A stretch of 64,000 nucleotides of DNA from RI-153 sp963721725 (GCA_963721725.1 CAVRLX010000010.1:248001-312000); one strand, 5' to 3'; counted from the first letter of the stretch, positions 26,272-35,488 are shown. The notes: a model not told the origin generated them from the letters alone. Translations and numbers: made by a program.

Positions 26272-27747
26272 ATGTCCTCTTCTTTGCGCTTTCTATCTCG
26301 CTTTCTTTCGCTGACAATTTTCGGCGTGTTGCTGTTTTTGGCCGCTATGCTGCTGATGCCGACAACAGTCTGGACAGCGCTTGGGCTGGCTTCCACTCCG
26401 CTTAATACTCTGCGCAATGAGTGGCAACAAGCGCTGGCCCAGCCAAAAGCCGTGTCGGCTCGACCAGAGGAAATGACTCTTCGCATCTCAATTGATAACT
26501 GTACACTCACGGTGGATATTGCTGCTCAGGATGCAAGCGTGCCGCTGACCCGGCTACACGTATTGGCAGGCGAAGCCACGGTTTATGACAGCGGTGAGGT
26601 AACTGTAGCTGCTCTAGCCGAGATCATCCCTTTGGGGCTGCCAGCCGGCATCCATCAGATTATCATCCAGGTGTGGAATGCAGGACGTTATCAGACCGAA
26701 CCCTATAGCCAGCAACACCGCCTCGCCTGTCAAGCATCAACAGCCACGGCAACACTGACTGCCGTGGTTTCCACCGACACGCCTGTCCCCACCGACACGC
26801 CTGTCCCTGCCACGACGACTTCAACGCAGACGGCAACCCTCTCCACGACACCCACAACAGCTGCCGCCATCGTTGCAGACACAGCGACGCCGCTGCCGCC
26901 CACTGATACACCCATGCCTACGGCCACACCACTGCCACCCACCAATACACCCATACCTACAGACACCCCGACCCCCGTGTCCACAGCGACAGCGTTGCCC
27001 ACAAATACACCTACCATGACGCCGCCGCTGCCTACGAATACGCCGACGCCCACGCATACACCAACGCCCACTGATACGCCAGTCTTTGTGCCGTGGGCGC
27101 TCTCGCCACCCACAGAGACACCTTTGCCCACAGCAACGTTGCCCTCCATCCCGGCTGTGTTGCGCGGCAAGATTCTCTTCCGCTCAGACAGAGACGCCTG
27201 GATGGCAAAAACCGACCGGGATCGACAGCGCATTAAACTCGAGGGCGAGATATTTGTGATGAATATAGACGGCAGCGAAGTGGGCAAATTGACCAACTTC
27301 TGGCCCTATGCCAAATCTCAACGGGCCGAACTCTGGTCAAACGATGGTCAGTTTGAACTTTTTGTGCGCCGCGATCCAAACGGGCCGCAGATTAACTATC
27401 ATAACCATCTCTATGGCAATGACCAACAGGTCAGCCGTCAGGGATCCGGCGCGGCGTTTGAGCCTGCCTTTGCCCCCGATGGATGGCGCATTGCCTTTGT
27501 CTCCAGTGAATCGGGCAACGATGAGATCTGGACGATTCTGCGTGACGGCAGCGAGGCCCGTAAGCTCACAGTGAACGATTGGGAATGGGATAAGCACCCC
27601 AGTTGGTCGCCAGACGGCACACAGATTATTTTTTACTCTAACCGCACGGGAACCCGCCAGCTTTATATCATGGATGCCGATGGTGGCAATGTACGACCTC
27701 TGGGCGAGAGCCACGGCGAAAATTGGGATCCCATTTGGGTGAAGTAG
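26272..27747 (+). CDS. Secreted Pro/Thr-linker protein with TolB-like beta-propeller repeats
   Basis: A 491-residue exported protein. The N-terminal hydrophobic segment (LTIFGVLLFLAAMLLMP) acts as signal or anchor, then a beta-rich domain of about 110 residues. A Pro/Thr linker of about 120 residues follows (repeats of the type TDTPVPTDTP and PTNTPTPTHTP), then PD40/TolB-type propeller blades: GEIFVMNIDGSEVGKLTNF, DEIWTILRDGSEARKLT, and QLYIMDADGGNVRPLG with the PSWSPDGTQI motif. The linker is a likely O-glycosylation target, and the DUF2723 protein downstream is a candidate for that. The propeller probably binds carbohydrate or protein at the surface. Confidence 0.82.
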   Translation: MSSSLRFLSRFLSLTIFGVLLFLAAMLLMPTTVWTALGLASTPLNTLRNEWQQALAQPKAVSARPEEMTLRISIDNCTLTVDIAAQDASVPLTRLHVLAGEATVYDSGEVTVAALAEIIPLGLPAGIHQIIIQVWNAGRYQTEPYSQQHRLACQASTATATLTAVVSTDTPVPTDTPVPATTTSTQTATLSTTPTTAAAIVADTATPLPPTDTPMPTATPLPPTNTPIPTDTPTPVSTATALPTNTPTMTPPLPTNTPTPTHTPTPTDTPVFVPWALSPPTETPLPTATLPSIPAVLRGKILFRSDRDAWMAKTDRDRQRIKLEGEIFVMNIDGSEVGKLTNFWPYAKSQRAELWSNDGQFELFVRRDPNGPQINYHNHLYGNDQQVSRQGSGAAFEPAFAPDGWRIAFVSSESGNDEIWTILRDGSEARKLTVNDWEWDKHPSWSPDGTQIIFYSNRTGTRQLYIMDADGGNVRPLGESHGENWDPIWVK

Positions 27748-27794
27748 ATCGACGTTTTTAGAAAAGAAGAAATTCTCAGCTAAGGAGATTAACG

Positions 27795-28571
27795 ATGAAA
27801 ATTCAATTTAAGACCCCCCAGCTACGGTCTATCTGGCTTTGGGCGATCGCTGCCCTTGTGCTATGGTTCGCCATGACGGCCACATCACCTGCCCAGGCAG
27901 GTCGTCAAAATCAGACTGTGCCGCCGCCCACGCCCACGCCAACCTATACACCTGTTCCCAGCAGCACGCCCACCAACGTGCCGCCGCCCTCCACCGATGT
28001 GCCAGTGCCGACGAGTGTGCCGTCTACCAACACGCCAGTACCGCGGCCCACCAACACCCTGGCCCCAGGCGTGACACCGCCCACCAACACGCCCACTGTG
28101 CCCGTTAACACGCCAACGGCAACGCTGACGAGGCTACCCGTCAACACGCCGACGGTAACCCCCACCCCGGCCTTTGCACTACTACTTGAAATGGAAGGCC
28201 CGGAGATTGCCCTGCCTGGGCAGCAGGTGGAAATTATCTTTACAGTTAGCAACGCTTCCGCCCTCACTGCCACCAACGTGCGTGTGCGCGATCTGTTGCC
28301 GCCAGCTCTAATCTTGATCACCAGCGAGATCGAGTCTGGCGAGATGTTGCTCGAAACTGAGGAAAACGGCGATACAGTTGTGATCTTTGAATGGGAGACT
28401 GTGGCCCCTGGTGAATCTGTGCAGGCCATCTTGTTAGCGGTGGTGGATCCAGAAACGACCATCGGCACAGTGATAGATAACCTGGCGATTGTCTTTGCCG
28501 ACAATGCCTCTGGCAATACGGCGGGTATTAGCATTGGGCTACCACCCTCGATTCTGCCCTTGTTTGACTGA
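27795..28571 (+). CDS. Secreted Pro/Thr-rich protein with a DUF11 domain
   Basis: A 258-residue exported protein. Signal peptide about 1-36 (WLWAIAALVLWFAMTATSPAQAG), then a Pro/Thr/Ser linker of about 85 residues, then one DUF11-type beta-sandwich (about 130-240: ALPGQQVEIIFTVSNASALTATNV and VRDLLPPALILITSEI). DUF11 domains are wall- or surface-associated Ig-like modules. The ribosome site AAGGAG at 27782-27787 fits the ATG at 27795. It lies 47 bases after the propeller protein. The shared linker composition suggests the two are handled by the same export and glycosylation route. No LPxTG-type tail is present. Confidence 0.8.
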   Translation: MKIQFKTPQLRSIWLWAIAALVLWFAMTATSPAQAGRQNQTVPPPTPTPTYTPVPSSTPTNVPPPSTDVPVPTSVPSTNTPVPRPTNTLAPGVTPPTNTPTVPVNTPTATLTRLPVNTPTVTPTPAFALLLEMEGPEIALPGQQVEIIFTVSNASALTATNVRVRDLLPPALILITSEIESGEMLLETEENGDTVVIFEWETVAPGESVQAILLAVVDPETTIGTVIDNLAIVFADNASGNTAGISIGLPPSILPLFD

Positions 28572-28614
28572 TTAGGGAGACGATGAGACTATCTTCACTT
28601 CCCTTTTTCAAAAA

Positions 28615-30168
28615 GTGAGCGCGTTCAATTTCATTCGTCAGTACCCCCGCCCCGTCGTCATTTTTCTGACGACGGGGTTGGCTTTGGCTCTCTATATTTG
28701 GACCCTCTCCCCTGGCCTCACCTGGGCCAACTTTGGCGCAGATGGTGGGGACCTGATCAGCGCCGCTGTGACTAACGGCGTGCCGCATCCTCCCGGCTAC
28801 CCACTCTATACCCTGCTGCTTCAGGCATGGCTTTGGGGATTGGGGGTCATTGCACCTGCCAGTGAGTTAGCTTGGCGGAGCAACCTGTTGAGCGCAACAG
28901 CGGCAGCGGCAGCGGTGGGCATCACCACCCATCTGGCCTATACTATGCGTGCAGGTACAACCCTGCACAAAGCACTGTCGGCGGCGCTTGTGGGGCTGGC
29001 GTGGGCGATTTCACCGCTCCTGTGGGGGCAGGCGATCATCACCGAAGTCTACGCGCTTCATGCCCTGCTCTTTGTAATGCTCGTTTGGATAGCATGGGGA
29101 GGTATGCCCTATGCAACCCTCCGCCGCCCGTTGCTATTAGGATTTGTCATTGGATTGGGACTTGCCCACCATCTAACGATTGTGTTGTTGCTTCCAGCCC
29201 TGCTCTATTGGCTGTGGAGTGCCCCAGATCAACCGTTGAGACGGCGCTCATTTTGGGCATGGGGCGTGGTCGGCGCGTTGCCAGGACTTCTGCTCTACGC
29301 GCGCATTTTGGCCGTGGCGTCCAGCCCTGCGCCTGTCCATTGGGGATATCCCCAAACGTGGGCGGATCTTTGGTGGCTGGTCAGCGGAACTGCATATCAG
29401 GGATATCTTTTGGGGCCGAGCCAGATAGACCTACTCTGGCCTCGGCTGAGCCATTGGGCGCTTGTAATCTCCTCCCAATGGACACCTGTAGGCTTCGTCG
29501 TCGTGGTGGCCGGACTCTATGCTTTGGATGAATACTGGCCGCGCCTGCGTACGTTCAGCCTGCTTTGGATTTTGCCTGTGAGTCTCTATGCTATCATGTA
29601 TAATACCCTGGACAGTGAAGTCTACCTCTTGCCAGTGGTCTGGATCATGGCCCTGTGGTTGCCCGATGGTCTCTTGATTTTAAGCCGCCCATTGGCACAG
29701 GTGCGTCACTGGAAATCAGAATGGGCCTTTGCCATTGCTGCGGTGCTGTTGATTGTGCTGACGGGTATACGTCTGCCTGCCCAGTCACTGCGTAATGATG
29801 ACAAAGTCACCCAATATCTCGATCAAATGTCAACAATTTTGGAACCCAATAGCCTGGTTTTTAGCAGCGCCGACGCCGAAACGTTTACTCTGTGGTATGG
29901 AACCTATGCCACCCGGCAGTTATCCCAGGCCGCGCCCGGTTTGACGTTGGTCAATGTGGCTCTCTATCAATTTGCATGGTATCGTAGACTGTTAACTGAA
30001 CTTTACCCTGACCTGTTAGGGGTAGGCACAACTCAGGTTACCGACATTTTAGCAGCCAATCAACAGTACCGTCCCATCTATTTCACCGAACGCATTGATA
30101 CCGCCCCGCGGGATCATCTTGTCCCTATCGGCCCCATTTGGCGCTATCAGCCAACGGCCTCTGAATGA
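28615..30168 (+). CDS. DUF2723 family membrane protein (protein O-mannosyltransferase-like)
   Basis: A 517-residue multi-helix protein of the DUF2723 family, in the GT-C superfamily with protein O-mannosyltransferases. N-terminal signatures: SPGLTWANFGADGGDLISAA and GVPHPPGYPLYTLL; about ten membrane helices follow. The family likely uses a lipid-linked sugar as donor on the outer face. The GTG at 28615 has no ribosome site. An ATG at 28583 with GGGAGA upstream reads MRLSSLPFFKK and would join this frame if the run of five A before 28615 is one base short; otherwise that ATG makes an 11-residue leader peptide. It overlaps the DUF4012 start by four bases. Confidence 0.85.
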   Translation: MSAFNFIRQYPRPVVIFLTTGLALALYIWTLSPGLTWANFGADGGDLISAAVTNGVPHPPGYPLYTLLLQAWLWGLGVIAPASELAWRSNLLSATAAAAAVGITTHLAYTMRAGTTLHKALSAALVGLAWAISPLLWGQAIITEVYALHALLFVMLVWIAWGGMPYATLRRPLLLGFVIGLGLAHHLTIVLLLPALLYWLWSAPDQPLRRRSFWAWGVVGALPGLLLYARILAVASSPAPVHWGYPQTWADLWWLVSGTAYQGYLLGPSQIDLLWPRLSHWALVISSQWTPVGFVVVVAGLYALDEYWPRLRTFSLLWILPVSLYAIMYNTLDSEVYLLPVVWIMALWLPDGLLILSRPLAQVRHWKSEWAFAIAAVLLIVLTGIRLPAQSLRNDDKVTQYLDQMSTILEPNSLVFSSADAETFTLWYGTYATRQLSQAAPGLTLVNVALYQFAWYRRLLTELYPDLLGVGTTQVTDILAANQQYRPIYFTERIDTAPRDHLVPIGPIWRYQPTASE

Positions 30169-31622
30169 AGGATTTCACAATGCTACAGACAACCTACGCC
30201 TCGCCTCGCGCTCATCAATCGGTCACCTTTGCACGTCTGCAACACATTGGTATTTGGCTATTAGCAGCCCTACTTTTCGTAGGTACAGGCGTTGTAGCCT
30301 ATAAACTTATGGACGTAGGCCGGGCACTTTGGGCGGGTGGCAATCTACCCGCATCGGTTCAGGCGGCCACAGGCTTCCCCGATCTCTTTGGAATGCGCAA
30401 GCCCGTCACCTATTTGCTCCTCTTCCAAAACAACCACGAACTGCGTGGTACAGGCGGCTTTATCAGCGCCGTGGGCGAGCTTCAGATCTCGCGCGGAAAA
30501 ATTGAATCTCTCACCAGTGCAGATAGTTACACAGTTTTTGACGAACGGGTAATCTATCCGCCCGCGCCTGCGCCCATTCAACGCTACCTTAAAGCTGAAA
30601 TTCTAGTTTTCCGGGATGCCAATTGGTCGCCTGATCTGCCCACCAGCGCCCGCACTGCGTTGCAACTTTACGAACTCAGCAACGACAGTGACATCGACGG
30701 CGTTGTCACCATCGATCTTGATGCGGTGCGCATTCTGATTGACGCGCTGGACGGCATCCAGATCGAAGGGGTAGAGACCACCATCACCGGCGACAACGTG
30801 GTAGAGATCATCAAACAGCTTTGGGGCAACCCGCTGGGCACAGAGCAAACCTTGCAAAGTAATCAGGGCGAGTGGTGGCGTGAGCGCAAAGATTTCATCC
30901 CCGTGCTGGCCGAAGCCATGCTCGAACGCATCAAGTCTGGCAAGTTTAACCCGCTCGCCATTGTCACCGCTGGCACTACTGCGTTGAAACAACGCTCGGT
31001 TCAGATCTGGCTCAAGGACCCCGCCGGGTCCAAGCAACTGGCGGAATTGGGCTGGGATGGCAGCCTGCACACCGTCAGCGGCTCCGATTTTGTGGGGTTG
31101 GTGGATGCCAATGTAGGCTTCAACAAAGTCAACGCCGCAGTCACGCGCACGCTTGACTATGCCGTCACTTGGCCGGACAGCGGACCCGGCGTGGCTGTAG
31201 CGACTGTCACCTATACCCATCCCGTGGACAAGCCAGAGGTCATTTGCGACCCATCGCCCCGCTATGGCAGCGGCTATGATGACATGATTGCACGCTGCTT
31301 TTTTAACTATGTACGTCTCTATGTGCCGCGTGGCAGCAAGTTGATCAGCATCGAAGGCGTGGACGAAAGCTCCATCACCAGCCAGCGCGGCGAAGCGCGC
31401 ACCCAGGTGCTAGCGGCGTTTTTTAGTATGAACGCTGGCGAAACCCACACGGTCCGTTTCACCTATGAACTGCCGGCCTCGCTTCAAGCCGAAGGCTATC
31501 AACTGATTCTGCAACGCCAAGCGGGTACTGGCCCCTTGCCTATTACCCTCACTGTGGGCGACGCTGCCGCCTATAGCGAAACCTTCACCGACAACTGGCT
31601 GGAGTGGTCGCCGAAAAACTGA
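30165..31622 (+). CDS. DUF4012 domain protein
   Basis: A 485-residue membrane-anchored protein. One N-terminal helix (IWLLAALLFVGTGVVAYKL, about 28-47) is followed by a large extracellular part with the family signature LLLFQNNHELRGTGGFISAV and a C-terminal DSGPGVAVATVTYTHP beta region. DUF4012 proteins occur in Chloroflexi and Actinobacteria in glycan or cell-surface loci; the activity is unknown. The ATG overlaps the DUF2723 stop (ATGA), so translation is coupled. It is the last gene of the cluster before the terminator at 31628. Confidence 0.87.
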   Translation: MKDFTMLQTTYASPRAHQSVTFARLQHIGIWLLAALLFVGTGVVAYKLMDVGRALWAGGNLPASVQAATGFPDLFGMRKPVTYLLLFQNNHELRGTGGFISAVGELQISRGKIESLTSADSYTVFDERVIYPPAPAPIQRYLKAEILVFRDANWSPDLPTSARTALQLYELSNDSDIDGVVTIDLDAVRILIDALDGIQIEGVETTITGDNVVEIIKQLWGNPLGTEQTLQSNQGEWWRERKDFIPVLAEAMLERIKSGKFNPLAIVTAGTTALKQRSVQIWLKDPAGSKQLAELGWDGSLHTVSGSDFVGLVDANVGFNKVNAAVTRTLDYAVTWPDSGPGVAVATVTYTHPVDKPEVICDPSPRYGSGYDDMIARCFFNYVRLYVPRGSKLISIEGVDESSITSQRGEARTQVLAAFFSMNAGETHTVRFTYELPASLQAEGYQLILQRQAGTGPLPITLTVGDAAAYSETFTDNWLEWSPKN

Positions 31623-31627
31623 GCCAC

Positions 31628-31670
31628 AGTAAAAAGTAGCGGCGAGGTAACACCTCGCCGCTACTTTTTT
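31628..31670. terminator. Bidirectional terminator at the end of the surface cluster
   Basis: Stem AGTAGCGGCGAGGT / ACCTCGCCGCTACT, loop AACA-like, with A5 before and T6 after. It separates the DUF4012 gene from the convergent apgM gene. Confidence 0.9.
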
Positions 31671-31696
31671 GCCATGCGTTCTCTGCGCCGAAACCG

Positions 31697-32926
31697 CTAT
31701 GCCCCAAAGCGTTTAAGCCGCCCGGCGTGGGCCATGGCCTGGGGCAGCAGATTCGTGGCGTGGAAGATGCCCAACCCGCCGCCGGCACAGGCCCGCTCGC
31801 CAAAGCTTTGGGCTGTGTCGGGCATCGCGTTGGGACTCCACAACAGCGTGGGCACAGGATGCCAGCTATGGCTGCGTAGCTTGGCTGGCGTGCTATGATC
31901 GCCCGTCACAATCAGCGCGCCCGGCTTGAGGGCAAGAATGCGCGGGATCACGGCGTCCACTGCTTCAATTTCGTGAACTTTGGCCTCAAAATTGCCATCT
32001 TCTCCGTAGCTGTCAGTCTTTTTTACATGAATGAAAAAGAAGTCGTATTCATTCCATGCTTGTTCCAGCGCGGCAATTTCGTGTTCAGGGCGGTCGCCCT
32101 CAAACTCGATAATCTCCATTCCCACGAGGCTGGCAACTCCTTTGTACATGGGATAGACAGCAATCGCCGCCGACTTGAGACCATAGATCTCCGACAGCAC
32201 AGGTAACCCCGGATCTTTGGCAATGCCGCGCAGGTTGAGGCTATTGGCCCGCGCTTCGTCGGCTAGTACCGCGCGGGCAGCCGCAGTCCAGCGGTTGAGC
32301 ATATCGGCTGTCTTCGCCCCCGCCTGGGTGCCGCTTCCATCGGTGACGGGCAGGGGCGGCTTGCCTGTCTCCAGCGGATCGGTCTCCGACAGATCGCCGC
32401 CCAGCCCCGCGCCGCGCAGCACAAAGACAAAACGATGTTCCTTCACTGGCTCCACAAAAACTTGGTAGCCATCAAACATATCGCCCGTAGCGGCTTGCAA
32501 CTTTGCACACAGCCGCACACACTCTTCGCTAGAGATGCGCCCGGCGCGGCGGTCGATGATCAGCCCGTTGGCGTCCACCGTAGCAAAATTGCCGCGCGCC
32601 GCCAGATCGTGATTGGTCATCTGAAAGCCGATGCCCAATGCCTCCAATACGCCACGCCCGATCTGATATTTCACCGGATCATAGCTAAACAAACTCAGAT
32701 GGGCGGGGCCACTGCCGGGTTCGATCCCCGCGCGGATGGGGATACTCAGCCCGGTCGTGCCTTCGGTTGCCAGCCGATCCAGATTGGGCGTCTGCGCTGT
32801 TTCCAACTCGGTCTTGCCATCGGGCTGCATGGGCAACCCGCCCAGGCCATCCATGACCAAAAGGACGATCTTCTCGCCGTTTTGATAGTGGTCTTTCATT
32901 ATGTCAAATTCAGTAAATACAGACAT
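31697..32926 (-). CDS. apgM: 2,3-bisphosphoglycerate-independent phosphoglycerate mutase, archaeal type
   Basis: Interconverts 3- and 2-phosphoglycerate in glycolysis and gluconeogenesis. It has 409 residues from the start at 32926 (AAAGGAGT 5 bases upstream; an open frame reaches 33001). The alkaline-phosphatase-superfamily motifs are present: LLVMDGLGGLP with metal-binding Asp, TPNLDRLA with the phospho-acceptor position in the apgM arrangement, SGPAHLSLFSYDP with the catalytic Ser, KKTDSYGEDGNFEAK, and VTGDHSTP. It is of the archaeal apgM branch, shorter than bacterial GpmI (about 510). Monocistronic. Confidence 0.94.
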   Translation of the reverse strand: MSVFTEFDIMKDHYQNGEKIVLLVMDGLGGLPMQPDGKTELETAQTPNLDRLATEGTTGLSIPIRAGIEPGSGPAHLSLFSYDPVKYQIGRGVLEALGIGFQMTNHDLAARGNFATVDANGLIIDRRAGRISSEECVRLCAKLQAATGDMFDGYQVFVEPVKEHRFVFVLRGAGLGGDLSETDPLETGKPPLPVTDGSGTQAGAKTADMLNRWTAAARAVLADEARANSLNLRGIAKDPGLPVLSEIYGLKSAAIAVYPMYKGVASLVGMEIIEFEGDRPEHEIAALEQAWNEYDFFFIHVKKTDSYGEDGNFEAKVHEIEAVDAVIPRILALKPGALIVTGDHSTPAKLRSHSWHPVPTLLWSPNAMPDTAQSFGERACAGGGLGIFHATNLLPQAMAHAGRLKRFGA

Positions 32927-33037
32927 AACCGACTCCTTTGGTCTGTGTTGCTTCATATGCGTATCTATGGATAGTCGATATGATGAAGGTCTACTACCCA
33001 ATCTCTATTATCCAATCCCCTTGCTGTTATTTCAGCC

Positions 33038-33046
33038 AGTATAGCA
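33038..33046 (-). promoter_or_regulatory. Candidate extended -10 of apgM
   Basis: TGCTATACT on the minus strand, about 110 bases before the apgM start. No clear -35. Confidence 0.4.
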
Positions 33047-33068
33047 CTGAAGCAGCAAAAACCCAGGG

Positions 33069-33111
33069 CAAAAAAAAGAGTCGAGAGAGCATGTGCCCTC
33101 CCGACTCTTTT
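33069..33111 (-). terminator. Terminator of the sugar ABC ATPase gene
   Basis: An imperfect stem AAAGAGTCGAGAG / CTCCCGACTCTTT with an A7 run on the left, which reads as T7 on the minus strand, 17 bases after the ATPase stop. Confidence 0.75.
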
Positions 33112-33127
33112 GGTTCAAGCGAACAAC

Positions 33128-34234
33128 CTAGACAGCCAGCGCTTGCTCTGTCTTCGGATCAAAGATGTGAGCGTTCGCCATGTTGGCGGCTAGTTTAATC
33201 GTGTCACCAGTGGAAACCCGCACCCGGGGATCGACACGGGCGATGAACTGCTTGTTGTCTTTGGTGAGGCAGTAGAGGAAGATCTCATTGCCCATCAACT
33301 CGGTCACGTCAACTTTGGCTTCCAGGTCGGCTTCCAAAATGCCGGGGGGCGCGTATTCTTTGGCGTGGATGTCTTCGGGGCGAATGCCAAAGATGATCTG
33401 TTTGCCCTTGTGGGCGCGCCATTCTTTGGCCAGCTCGGCGGGCACTTCCAGACGGAAGCCACTGGTGTTGATCTCCAACTTGCCATCGCTCTCCACCAAC
33501 GTTGCATCAAAGAAGTTGGTGCTGGGGCTGCCGATGAACCCGGCGACAAAGACATTCTTGGGGTTGTCATACAGGTTCTGCGGCGTGTCGATCTGCTGTA
33601 ACAGGCCATCCTTCATAACGGCGATGCGCGAAGCCATGGTCATGGCTTCCACCTGATCGTGGGTCACATAGATAAAGGTGGTGGCAAGGCGCTTGTGCAG
33701 TTTGGAAATCTCCGCACGGGTCTGCACACGCAACTTCGCATCGAGGTTGGACAGCGGTTCGTCAAACAAGAAGACGGCAGGCTCGCGCACAATGGCACGG
33801 CCTACGGCGACGCGCTGGCGCTGACCACCGGAAAGCTGCTTGGGCTTGCGATCCAACAGGTGCTCGATGCCCAGGATCTGACCGGCTTCGCGCACGCGGT
33901 TGTCGATCTCGGCCTTGGGGGTCTTGCGCAACTTCAGGCCAAAGGCCATGTTGTCATAGACACTCATGTGCGGGTAGAGCGCGTAGCTCTGGAAGACCAT
34001 CGCAATATCGCGATCCTTGGGCGGCACATCGTTGACCACACGGTCACCGATCAAAATCTGGCCGTCGCTGATCTCTTCCAGACCGGCCAACAGGCGCAGA
34101 CTTGTGGTTTTGCCACAGCCTGAGGGGCCAACGAAAACCAGAAATTCCTTGTCTTCGACGTGAATGCTCAAGTCGTTGACCGCAATGACATCGCCAAAGC
34201 GTTTGTAGACATGTTCGTAGGTTACACTTGCCAT
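33128..34234 (-). CDS. Sugar ABC transporter ATPase, MsmX/UgpC/MalK family
   Basis: A 368-residue ATPase with the C-terminal TOBE domain. Walker A GPSGCGKTTSLRLLAG, Q-loop MVFQSYALYPHMSVYDN, signature LSGGQRQRVAVGRA, Walker B FLFDEPLSNLDA, and switch His in YVTHDQVEAMT. The start at 34234 has AAGGAGC 11 bases upstream; the longer frame to 34297 lacks one. Orphan ATPases of this type often energise several sugar importers. It has its own promoter (34540) and terminator and no permease nearby, so it may drive the fused permease at 8.6-10.5 kb; that is inferred. It leaves a leader of about 300 bases with no recognised riboswitch. Confidence 0.92.
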   Translation of the reverse strand: MASVTYEHVYKRFGDVIAVNDLSIHVEDKEFLVFVGPSGCGKTTSLRLLAGLEEISDGQILIGDRVVNDVPPKDRDIAMVFQSYALYPHMSVYDNMAFGLKLRKTPKAEIDNRVREAGQILGIEHLLDRKPKQLSGGQRQRVAVGRAIVREPAVFLFDEPLSNLDAKLRVQTRAEISKLHKRLATTFIYVTHDQVEAMTMASRIAVMKDGLLQQIDTPQNLYDNPKNVFVAGFIGSPSTNFFDATLVESDGKLEINTSGFRLEVPAELAKEWRAHKGKQIIFGIRPEDIHAKEYAPPGILEADLEAKVDVTELMGNEIFLYCLTKDNKQFIARVDPRVRVSTGDTIKLAANMANAHIFDPKTEQALAV

Positions 34235-34539
34235 TGTTGCTTGTTGCTCCTTTGAGAGTGGGTGTACGCGGCTCAACCGGCAGAAATTTTCGGTCACCAG
34301 AGGTTAGGGCGAGCAAGCCTCCAAACCAACATGATGGGGCACAATGCCAATACCGCCCAGGTGAGAAGCGCAATGTGAAGAAAAAGGGTTACAAAAAAGA
34401 AACACGTAGACCCGCGTAGCTGTGAGCGGTCACCTCCTTTACCCATATCCAATTGTTCGACACAGTCGGAATTGGTGCAGGAATGGTTGGTGCGTCCACA
34501 AGGGGAATTGAACGTGGTGCACCGTCCTGACTGGCGTAA

Positions 34540-34569
34540 AGTATAGCACGGCTATTTTCCCCTGTGCAA
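34540..34569 (-). promoter_or_regulatory. Promoter of the sugar ABC ATPase gene
   Basis: Minus strand TTGCAC, 17 bases, TATACT, with TGC before the -10. It is about 300 bases from the ATG at 34234. It lies back to back with the plus-strand promoter at 34596. I see no other structure in the 34235-34702 gap. Confidence 0.55.
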
Positions 34570-34595
34570 ATCACGATTTTGTAAACATGGTCTGG

Positions 34596-34625
34596 TTGAC
34601 GCACTTTCCGCCTTGCGGGTATGCT
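34596..34625 (+). promoter_or_regulatory. Candidate promoter of the crotonase-GH3 operon
   Basis: TTGACG, 18 bases, TATGCT. It lies about 75 bases before the crotonase ATG at 34703. Confidence 0.45.
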
Positions 34626-34702
34626 ATGGGCAGCCAACCCAGCCGCTGCCCTTTCCCATGTCGGGGCAGCCTATCCCACCGCCTTTTCAAAGGAGCCAGA
34701 AC

Positions 34703-35488
34703 ATGGATACCTTGCCCCTCTTGATTGAAAACGAAATTGCCACCATCACCATCAACCGACCTGCCCAACGCAACGCCATCACTCTGGAAATGTGGATCCA
34801 CTTTACCGAACTGTGCAGCCGTTTGAACGAGGAGTCCGGTGTCCGCGTGGTGATCATCCGCGGTGCGGGCGAAGATGCCTTTAGCGCTGGCGGCGACATT
34901 AGTGAATTCCCCCAACGGCGCAGTGATCCCTGGCAGGCCACGATCTATAACGGCAAGGTGGAATTGGCGTTGAAAAACCTGCAACGGCTGCGCAAACCCA
35001 CGATTGCCCTGATCAAAGGCTATTGTATCGGCGGCGGGTTTACGCTGGCCGCCCATTGTGATCTGCGTGTGGTGGCAGACAACGCCCACTTGGGCTTTCC
35101 GGTGGGCAAACTGGGCGCGTTGATCAACTACTTCGAGCTAGAGCGCTTGATCCCGCTCATCGGCCTGGGGGCGACCCAGGATTTACTCTTGACGGCGCGC
35201 ACGGTGGACGCTATCGAAGGCAAGCAAATGGGATACTGTACGCGTGTCTTTCCGTTGCGCAGCATCGATGGCGAGACTCTGCGCCTGGCTGCCGACATAA
35301 TCAACCTGGCACCCCTCAGCCAAACCTGGCACAAACAAATGATCAAGGCCGTGTTAACCAAACCCGATCTGCTGGATTTAGATCCCGAAGAGGCGGCTTT
35401 GCCTGATATTTGCTTTGATACCGATGATTACGCAGAGGGGGTGAATGCCTTTTTACAAAAGCGCAGCCCTATCTTCCGCGGACGCTGA
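34703..35488 (+). CDS. Enoyl-CoA hydratase/isomerase family protein
   Basis: A 261-residue crotonase-fold enzyme acting on acyl-CoA. The oxyanion-hole motifs are GAGEDAFSAGGDI and IKGYCIGGGFTLAAHCDLR, the latter normally supplying the first catalytic acid position, followed by FPVGKLGALINYFE. Length is typical (255-265). The start at 34703 has AAAGGAG 9 bases upstream; the longer open frame from 34613 covers the promoter. Its last 44 bases overlap the next gene, a GH3-like acyl-adenylating enzyme, so the two are translated together and the pathway may activate an acid and then hydrate or isomerise its acyl chain. The substrate is unknown. Confidence 0.9.
   Translation: MDTLPLLIENEIATITINRPAQRNAITLEMWIHFTELCSRLNEESGVRVVIIRGAGEDAFSAGGDISEFPQRRSDPWQATIYNGKVELALKNLQRLRKPTIALIKGYCIGGGFTLAAHCDLRVVADNAHLGFPVGKLGALINYFELERLIPLIGLGATQDLLLTARTVDAIEGKQMGYCTRVFPLRSIDGETLRLAADIINLAPLSQTWHKQMIKAVLTKPDLLDLDPEEAALPDICFDTDDYAEGVNAFLQKRSPIFRGR

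Noticed and set aside
26770..27120. Regular short repeats resembling a CRISPR array
   Set aside because: The periodicity is the codon pattern of a Pro/Thr linker (ACN CCN), repeats are imperfect with no unique spacers of constant size, and the region is in frame with an exported protein.
32715..32745. T-arm-like GGGTTCGATCCCC suggestive of a tRNA
   Set aside because: It lies within the conserved apgM coding region, and no acceptor stem, D-arm or anticodon arm can be built around it.
34235..34540. Riboswitch in the long leader of the sugar ABC ATPase gene
   Set aside because: About 300 bases of leader, but no recognisable aptamer motif or terminator/antiterminator pair was found.
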